A stretch of 19,796 nt of DNA from Bacteroidota bacterium. GTDB lineage: Bacteria > Bacteroidota > Ignavibacteria > UBA10030 > SZUA-254. Below the pieces are notes generated by a model. That model did no database searches. It saw only the letters and a list, made by a program, of their open reading frames with translations, and had not been told where the DNA came from. Below are positions 15,939 to 19,796 of the stretch, in pieces (position 1 is the stretch's first letter; every line of letters begins with the position of its first letter). The stretch is from NCBI GenBank assembly GCA_004322375.1, contig SCUC01000271.1, positions 1-19,796 on the forward strand, read 5' to 3'. The translations under genes were made by a program, and so were the position numbers.

Positions 15939-15954
15939 TTCGCACCCGGCGCTC

Positions 15955-16989
15955 ATGATGAACAAAATCCTCGTTATCCGACTCAGCTCTCTCGGAGATA
16001 TTGTGCTTGCATCTCCCCTGGTGCGCGCGCTTCGCACGAAATTCCCCTTTGCACAGATTGACTTTTTAGTGAAAACGGAATATGCAGACCTTGTAAAGTT
16101 TAATCCCAATGTTACGTCGGTTCTTGAAATGCGGTCGGGCGATTGGTCTGAGCTGCAAACCATCGTCAACCGGATTCAATCGGAACGGTACGACCTTGTT
16201 GTGGATATTCATAACAGCCTCCGCAGCAGGTACATCAGGGCGCTTTCAAAGGCGAGCAACAAGGTTGTTGTAGATAAACGCGCTCTTGCCCGTTTCGCGT
16301 TAGTAAAATTCAAGCTCAATTGGTATAATGGGGTTGTTTCAGTGGCAGAACGATACCTGGAAACATGCGCGCGGTTCGGTGTCGGTGACGATAGGCAGGG
16401 GCTTGAAGTGTTCGTTCCCGACCAGACCATCGAGACCGTTTCAATTGTCTTGAGCAAGCATAAAATAGAGCGGAACGAGCTTGTTGTAGGCATCGCCCCT
16501 TCGGCACGACATTTTACAAAACGCTGGCTTCCGGAACGTTTCACCGAGCTTGGAACACGTATGGTAAAGGAGTATCGCGCGCGGGTGTTGGTATTCGGCG
16601 GAAAAAATGAAGCGACATACTGTAATGACGTCGCTCAAATGATTAACATGCAGGTCGGCGCGCAGGCAGCTGTAAGCGTTGCTGAACTGTTCTCTATTAT
16701 AGAAGTAGCCGCCGCATTGGATTACTGCCATGTCGTTATCAGCAACGATACAGGCTTGATGCACCTTGCACAAGCGCGGGGAAGGAACCTCGTTGCAATT
16801 TTCGGCTCGACTGTAAAGGAGCTCGGCTTCTTCCCGACTTCGGTAAATAGCAGGGTTGTTGAAGCAGCTAACGTCCCATGCCGTCCATGCTCTCACATTG
16901 GACGATCTGATTGCCCCAAGGGACATTTTAATTGTATGAAATTTATTTCGGTGGAAGAAGTAGCCAATATGGTACAAAGCTTTTTATAG
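15955..16989 (+). CDS. Glycosyltransferase family 9 (ADP-heptose:LPS heptosyltransferase-like)
   Basis: A 344-residue GT-B enzyme predicted to add heptose to the LPS inner core at the cytoplasmic face of the inner membrane. N-terminal motif KILVIRLSSLGDIVLASPLV (residues 3-22) includes the GD pair of GT9. The C-terminal donor-binding half has GIAPSARHFTKRWLPERF, VFGG, SNDTGLMHLAQARG and FGST. Near the end CRPCSHIGRSDCPKGHFNCM contains the cysteines typical of this family. Start may be ATG at 15955 or the adjacent ATG at 15958; the latter keeps the same promoter-to-start distance as the nuclease gene. WaaA downstream supports LPS assembly. Exact heptose position (WaaC or WaaF type) cannot be told. 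Confidence 0.9.
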   Translation: MMNKILVIRLSSLGDIVLASPLVRALRTKFPFAQIDFLVKTEYADLVKFNPNVTSVLEMRSGDWSELQTIVNRIQSERYDLVVDIHNSLRSRYIRALSKASNKVVVDKRALARFALVKFKLNWYNGVVSVAERYLETCARFGVGDDRQGLEVFVPDQTIETVSIVLSKHKIERNELVVGIAPSARHFTKRWLPERFTELGTRMVKEYRARVLVFGGKNEATYCNDVAQMINMQVGAQAAVSVAELFSIIEVAAALDYCHVVISNDTGLMHLAQARGRNLVAIFGSTVKELGFFPTSVNSRVVEAANVPCRPCSHIGRSDCPKGHFNCMKFISVEEVANMVQSFL

Positions 16990-17002
16990 ATGCAAGATTT
17001 AT

Positions 17003-17044
17003 GATTCAGGTCGTAGGTCATAGGTGTTGGGTAATAAGTAACTT
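17003..17044. repeat. Left heptamer array
   Basis: Units gattcag, gtcgtag, gtcatag, gtgttgg, gtaataa, gtaactt in 7-nt register. Its complement resembles the right array at 17208-17249, so the two form an imperfect inverted pair around a hairpin-rich core. Confidence 0.6.
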
Positions 17045-17098
17045 AATTTAACAGTTTTTAGAAATCTTTAATACGATTTCAACCAACGCGCGATTAGC

Positions 17099-17122
17099 AG
17101 CCCACGACTTAAGTCGTGGGCT
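17099..17122. repeat. Perfect 24-bp palindrome
   Basis: AGCCCACGACTT followed by its exact reverse complement with no loop. It lies 110 nt after the glycosyltransferase stop and has no T-run. It resembles the core hairpin of REP/MITE-type elements more than a terminator. Confidence 0.9.
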
Positions 17123-17178
17123 ATATGAAACTCATAACATGGAACCGATTCATCGGTTTCATATATTGGATTTATGAG
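17122..17178. repeat. Overlapping hairpins with alternative pairings
   Basis: Three stems can form: tatatgaaac (17122-17131) with gtttcatata (17156-17165); aaccgat (17143-17149) with atcggtt (17152-17158); and ctcataa (17131-17137) with ttatgag (17172-17178). The first and second share bases and cannot both form fully. Confidence 0.7.
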
Positions 17179-17207
17179 AACGGTCAGCTTGGATAAGTAA
17201 TAAAATA

Positions 17208-17249
17208 CCTACGACCTAACATCCCATGACCTAACACCTAATATCTTAA
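17208..17249. repeat. Right heptamer array
   Basis: Units cctacga, cctaaca, tcccatg, acctaac, acctaat, atcttaa in 7-nt register, ending 13 nt before the MOSC gene. With 16990-17262 as a whole, the 273-bp spacer holds only repeats and no gene. Confidence 0.6.
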
Positions 17250-17262
17250 ACGTGCAACAGAT

Positions 17263-17715
17263 ATGGACGTAACAAAACCGGCGCAAGCAACAATTGTTTC
17301 TCTTCAATATTGTCCCGGCTACAGGAAGCCAATGACGGTGGTAGAAGAAATTGAATTTTTTGCCAATCTCGGAATGAACAACGACGCGCACGCGAGAGCG
17401 AACAGCGAGAGACAAGTGTTGATGATTGAGGAAGAAACGCTTAAAGCGTTGAAACTTCAACCCGGCGCGGTGAAAGAAAACATTACAACTTCGGGCATAG
17501 AATTGATGAAGCTGGCAAGCGGAACGCGGCTGCAAGCAGGGAAAGATGTTGTAGTAGAGATCACCAAGCCCTGCTCACTGTGCAGCCGTATGGAAGAAAT
17601 TCGTCCGGGATTGTTGAACGAGCTTGCAGGACGGCGCGGTATGCTGGCGAAAGTAATTGCGGGCGGCGTGGTGCGGCAGGGAGATTTAATTCAAATAGTT
17701 GAAAGAAAACCATGA
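17263..17715 (+). CDS. MOSC-domain protein
   Basis: A 150-residue protein that is a single MOSC domain (MOCO sulfurase C-terminal fold). Evidence: ATIVSLQYCPGYRK at the first strand; NNDAHARANSERQVLMIEEE, matching the domain's GDxHa..ERQV segment; ENITTSGIEL; VEITKPCSLC with the conserved cysteine; and GRRGMLAKVIAGGVVRQGD near the end. MOSC proteins bind sulfur or molybdenum-cofactor ligands and include the N-hydroxylated-compound reductases YiiM and YcbX. This small stand-alone form may carry sulfur on its cysteine, which is inference. The stop overlaps the waaA start as ATGA, so the two are translated together. No molybdenum cofactor gene is in the window. Confidence 0.88.
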   Translation: MDVTKPAQATIVSLQYCPGYRKPMTVVEEIEFFANLGMNNDAHARANSERQVLMIEEETLKALKLQPGAVKENITTSGIELMKLASGTRLQAGKDVVVEITKPCSLCSRMEEIRPGLLNELAGRRGMLAKVIAGGVVRQGDLIQIVERKP

Positions 17716-18989
17716 CAATCTGGGAAACGATTTACAATGCCGTTATTGTGCCTCTTGGCTGGATGATGTTTCAAATCCTCGGGCTGTTCAAGAAAAAAGT
17801 GCGACGGGGAATCGAAGGAAGAGAATTTCTTTTTGAAAGGCTAGAATCCGCCATACACAAGCTCAAGCCGGACTCGAAGCGGGTATGGTTTCATTCCTCC
17901 TCCATGGGGGAGTTTGAGCAGGCAAAGCCTATTATTGCCGAGTTGAAAAAACGGTTTCCTGAAATTCAAGTTATTGTTTCCTTTTTTTCCCCTTCCGGGT
18001 ATAACCCTTCTAGGACGTACAAGCTCGCCGATGTTATTACCTATCTTCCGTTTGATTCAAAAGAAAATGCTGAGCGTTTTATCCGTGTCGTCAAGCCGAC
18101 TGCCGCAGTCATGGTTCGCTACGACGTGTGGCCCAACCACCTGTGGGCATTAAAGCGCGAAGGCGTGCCTGTCTTCATCGCAAACGCAACGTTCAACGAT
18201 ACGTGGCTCAAACGCGCGCCGGTAATTCACGGCTTTTTCCATGATGTGTATAATTCGATTGAGCATATTTTAACCGTCTCGGAACATGATAAGCAAGGAT
18301 TTGAAACATTCGGCATCCATGCTCCGACGATTGAAGCCATCGGCGATACCCGGTTCGATCAGGTGTGGCAGAGAAGAGCGGATTCTAAAACCCGCCACCT
18401 GCTTCCCGCTCAGGTTGTAGAAGGAAAAAAGGTGTTTGTCGTTGGAAGCAGCTGGGAACAGGATGACGAAGTATTGATTCCCGCCATCATAGAATTCGCG
18501 CGCATCAACCTCGATTTCCTCGTCATTCTCGTTCCGCACGAGCCGGACGAGCATACCTTAGAACGAATCGAGTATTACCTGAACGGGCAAATCCGCAATA
18601 TCAGGTTTTCGCTCATGGCAGATTACAACGGAGAGCAGGTGATTCTTGTTGACAGCGTCGGCAGCTTGATGGCGTTATACCAGTACGGGCAAGTCGCGTA
18701 TGTCGGCGGCAGCTTCGCACAAGGAATTCACAACGTGCTGGAGCCGGCGGTGTATGGCGTGCCGCTGCTCATCGGTCCCAAGCATGAAAATTCGCAAGAG
18801 GCGATAGAGCTGGTAAAGCAGGGCGGCGCGTTCATTATCACGAAGCCGGATGAAGCGCTTGCCTATCTGGAAGAATTCTTCAGCGGCGAATCGCATCGCC
18901 TCACAGCAGGACAGGTTTGCGCTGAATTCGTCAAGCGCAACATCGGCGCGACAGGAAGATTTTTGGCAAGGCTGGAGAAAGTATTGTAA
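17712..18989 (+). CDS. waaA: 3-deoxy-D-manno-octulosonic acid (Kdo) transferase WaaA
   Basis: A 425-residue GT30 enzyme that transfers Kdo from CMP-Kdo to lipid IVA at the inner membrane. The N-terminus has a membrane anchor (residues about 8-26, IYNAVIVPLGWMMFQILGLF). The acceptor motif SSSMGEFEQAKPII (about 62-75) contains the catalytic glutamate, and YDVWPNHLWALK follows. The C-terminal CMP-Kdo half has VGSSWEQDDE, LVPHEPDEH, DSVGSLMALY, VGGSFAQGIHNVLEPAVYG and IGPKHENSQEA. Full length. It overlaps the MOSC gene by 4 nt and lies 3' of the GT9 gene, consistent with an LPS core locus. Confidence 0.95.
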   Translation: MTIWETIYNAVIVPLGWMMFQILGLFKKKVRRGIEGREFLFERLESAIHKLKPDSKRVWFHSSSMGEFEQAKPIIAELKKRFPEIQVIVSFFSPSGYNPSRTYKLADVITYLPFDSKENAERFIRVVKPTAAVMVRYDVWPNHLWALKREGVPVFIANATFNDTWLKRAPVIHGFFHDVYNSIEHILTVSEHDKQGFETFGIHAPTIEAIGDTRFDQVWQRRADSKTRHLLPAQVVEGKKVFVVGSSWEQDDEVLIPAIIEFARINLDFLVILVPHEPDEHTLERIEYYLNGQIRNIRFSLMADYNGEQVILVDSVGSLMALYQYGQVAYVGGSFAQGIHNVLEPAVYGVPLLIGPKHENSQEAIELVKQGGAFIITKPDEALAYLEEFFSGESHRLTAGQVCAEFVKRNIGATGRFLARLEKVL

Positions 18990-18991
18990 GG

Positions 18992-19047
18992 TAATTGCTA
19001 ATGGTGAATGGTCAATTGGGAATTGTCAATTGGCTATTTACAATTGT
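18992..19047. repeat. Heptamer array (caattgg type)
   Basis: Eight 7-mers in register: taattgc, taatggt, gaatggt, caattgg, gaattgt, caattgg, ctattta, caattgt. It starts 3 nt after the waaA stop. Consensus matches the tract inside the T9SS-domain coding sequence at 7972-8013. Confidence 0.65.
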
Positions 19048-19148
19048 TGGTTTATTTAGATAGTGTTTTTTCTTGTATAAGATAAGAAGGGGTTGGGAGA
19101 ATGGAAAACATGGGTTTTGGTTGGTTTGTGGTGAGGGAGTGGGTTCAA

Positions 19149-19173
19149 GTGTCATGGCGGGGAGCCATGACAC
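19149..19173. terminator. 10-bp hairpin between convergent genes
   Basis: gtgtcatggc (19149-19158), loop gggga, gccatgacac (19164-19173): a perfect stem between waaA (plus) and the HD-like gene (minus). It may serve as a bidirectional terminator, though neither side has a T-run; it also looks like a dispersed REP-type hairpin. Confidence 0.5.
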
Positions 19174-19196
19174 CTCGGAAAAGTGTAATAAGTTCT

Positions 19197-19796
19197 CTAA
19201 TTATTCTTCTTATTTTTATGGCTTAACAATAACTCTAATACATTGTCGGCAGAATCGTTAGGAGAACTAATAGACAATACATCTGTCCATCCCGGTAATC
19301 GTTTATCGAGGTCAGATCTTAATTTGGAAGATTTAAAATTTCGATTATGAATACGAACCTTAGCAACTTGTTGATTTCGATGATCATCAAGTACCTTAAT
19401 TTCCAAGTCTGCCGCTTCGAGGGTTTCAGCAGCAAATTCCCATGGATCAGACCACTTTCCCTCCTGTGCATTAAATCTATCCCATTTTTGTATTTCATCA
19501 CATAAAACAGAAAGAAAAGTTAGGGGATCATTTTCAAGCGTAATGCTTTTTATTAACAAATCAGTATTTTCAACGATTGGTTGGATATTATGATGTGCTG
19601 CTGAACGACAGGCGGGTAATATATCATTCACAATATTTTCTGGATTATAATTGAATGGCAAACGAGCTCCCTTTGGAGTAGCAATTTTAGCAAATTCATC
19701 TGTACCATTTTTCCCAGCTGATTTTAACTTATTCATTAGATAGTACCAGTATGAAGAGTATTGAAAAAGCAGTAATCCAGAAGCCACAGCATGATC
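19197..19796 (-). CDS. HD-superfamily hydrolase-like protein, C-terminal part (truncated by window edge)
   Basis: The minus-strand frame is open to the window end, so the N-terminus is missing; about 200 residues are visible. The first codons read DHAVASGLLLFQYSSYWYYL, with DH in the place of the HD-domain metal motif. Later come SAAHHNIQP and PLTFLSVLCDEIQKWDRFN, which resemble the helices carrying the downstream histidine and the final metal-binding aspartate of HD metal-dependent phosphohydrolases (the PLxFLxxLxDExQxWxR pattern). The remaining 70 residues form a mixed alpha/beta tail without a recognised motif. Base composition is clearly more AT-rich than neighbouring genes, hinting at transfer. 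Substrate unknown; the GTG at 19787 is internal and not the real start. Confidence 0.6.
   Translation of the reverse strand, partial: DHAVASGLLLFQYSSYWYYLMNKLKSAGKNGTDEFAKIATPKGARLPFNYNPENIVNDILPACRSAAHHNIQPIVENTDLLIKSITLENDPLTFLSVLCDEIQKWDRFNAQEGKWSDPWEFAAETLEAADLEIKVLDDHRNQQVAKVRIHNRNFKSSKLRSDLDKRLPGWTDVLSISSPNDSADNVLELLLSHKNKKNN

Overview
The window looks like a chromosomal segment of a Gram-negative bacterium of the Bacteroidota/Chlorobi/Ignavibacteria (FCB) group. Four things support this. Two large exported proteins end in type IX secretion (T9SS) sorting domains with the NYPNPFNP signature. There is a DUF5686/carboxypeptidase-regulatory-like outer-membrane protein. There are LPS core genes (waaA and a family 9 glycosyltransferase). 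Several promoters fit the Bacteroidota pattern TTG-N19/20-TAnnTTTn. No rRNA, tRNA, CRISPR array or intact transposase gene was found. An exact lineage cannot be fixed from this sequence alone.

Left part (1-6100), minus strand: a beta-CASP metallo-beta-lactamase RNase-like protein (95-1489), whose leader carries a tandem octamer array. Next comes a tightly overlapping four-gene operon, read DUF486/DMT membrane protein > TPR lipoprotein-like or exported protein > DUF5686 outer-membrane protein > a 54-residue membrane protein lying 3 nt downstream. Consecutive stops and starts overlap as ATGA and GTGA.

Middle (6167-11744), minus strand: two secreted T9SS cargo proteins, each with seven propeller-type repeats (a Ycf48-like protein of 407 aa and a VCBS/FG-GAP protein of 1317 aa with SdrD-B, DUF11-like and PKD-like regions). 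The gap between them holds a decayed hicBA toxin-antitoxin pair with several frameshifts.

Then come a macro-domain ADP-ribose hydrolase and a soluble cNMP-GAF-histidine kinase (11961-14173, minus). Across a 377-bp divergent gap lies a DUF1016/YhcG-type PD-(D/E)XK nuclease gene (14551-15711, plus). It carries a 37-bp near-perfect palindrome and two further related palindromes in frame.

Right part (15955-18989), plus strand: a GT9 heptosyltransferase-like gene, a repeat-rich spacer with a perfect 24-bp palindrome flanked by inverted heptamer arrays, then a MOSC-domain protein overlapping waaA. The window closes with a hairpin between convergent genes and the C-terminal part of an AT-rich HD-hydrolase-like gene (minus strand, cut by the window edge).

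The most unusual signals are not whole genes. They are (i) three in-frame palindromes in the nuclease gene; (ii) heptamer and octamer degenerate tandem arrays in most intergenic spacers, with the same 7-nt periodicity inside the coding sequence of both T9SS sorting domains; (iii) a 35-bp promoter block copied 33/35 in front of two genes, with a looser third relative; and (iv) the relic hicBA locus.
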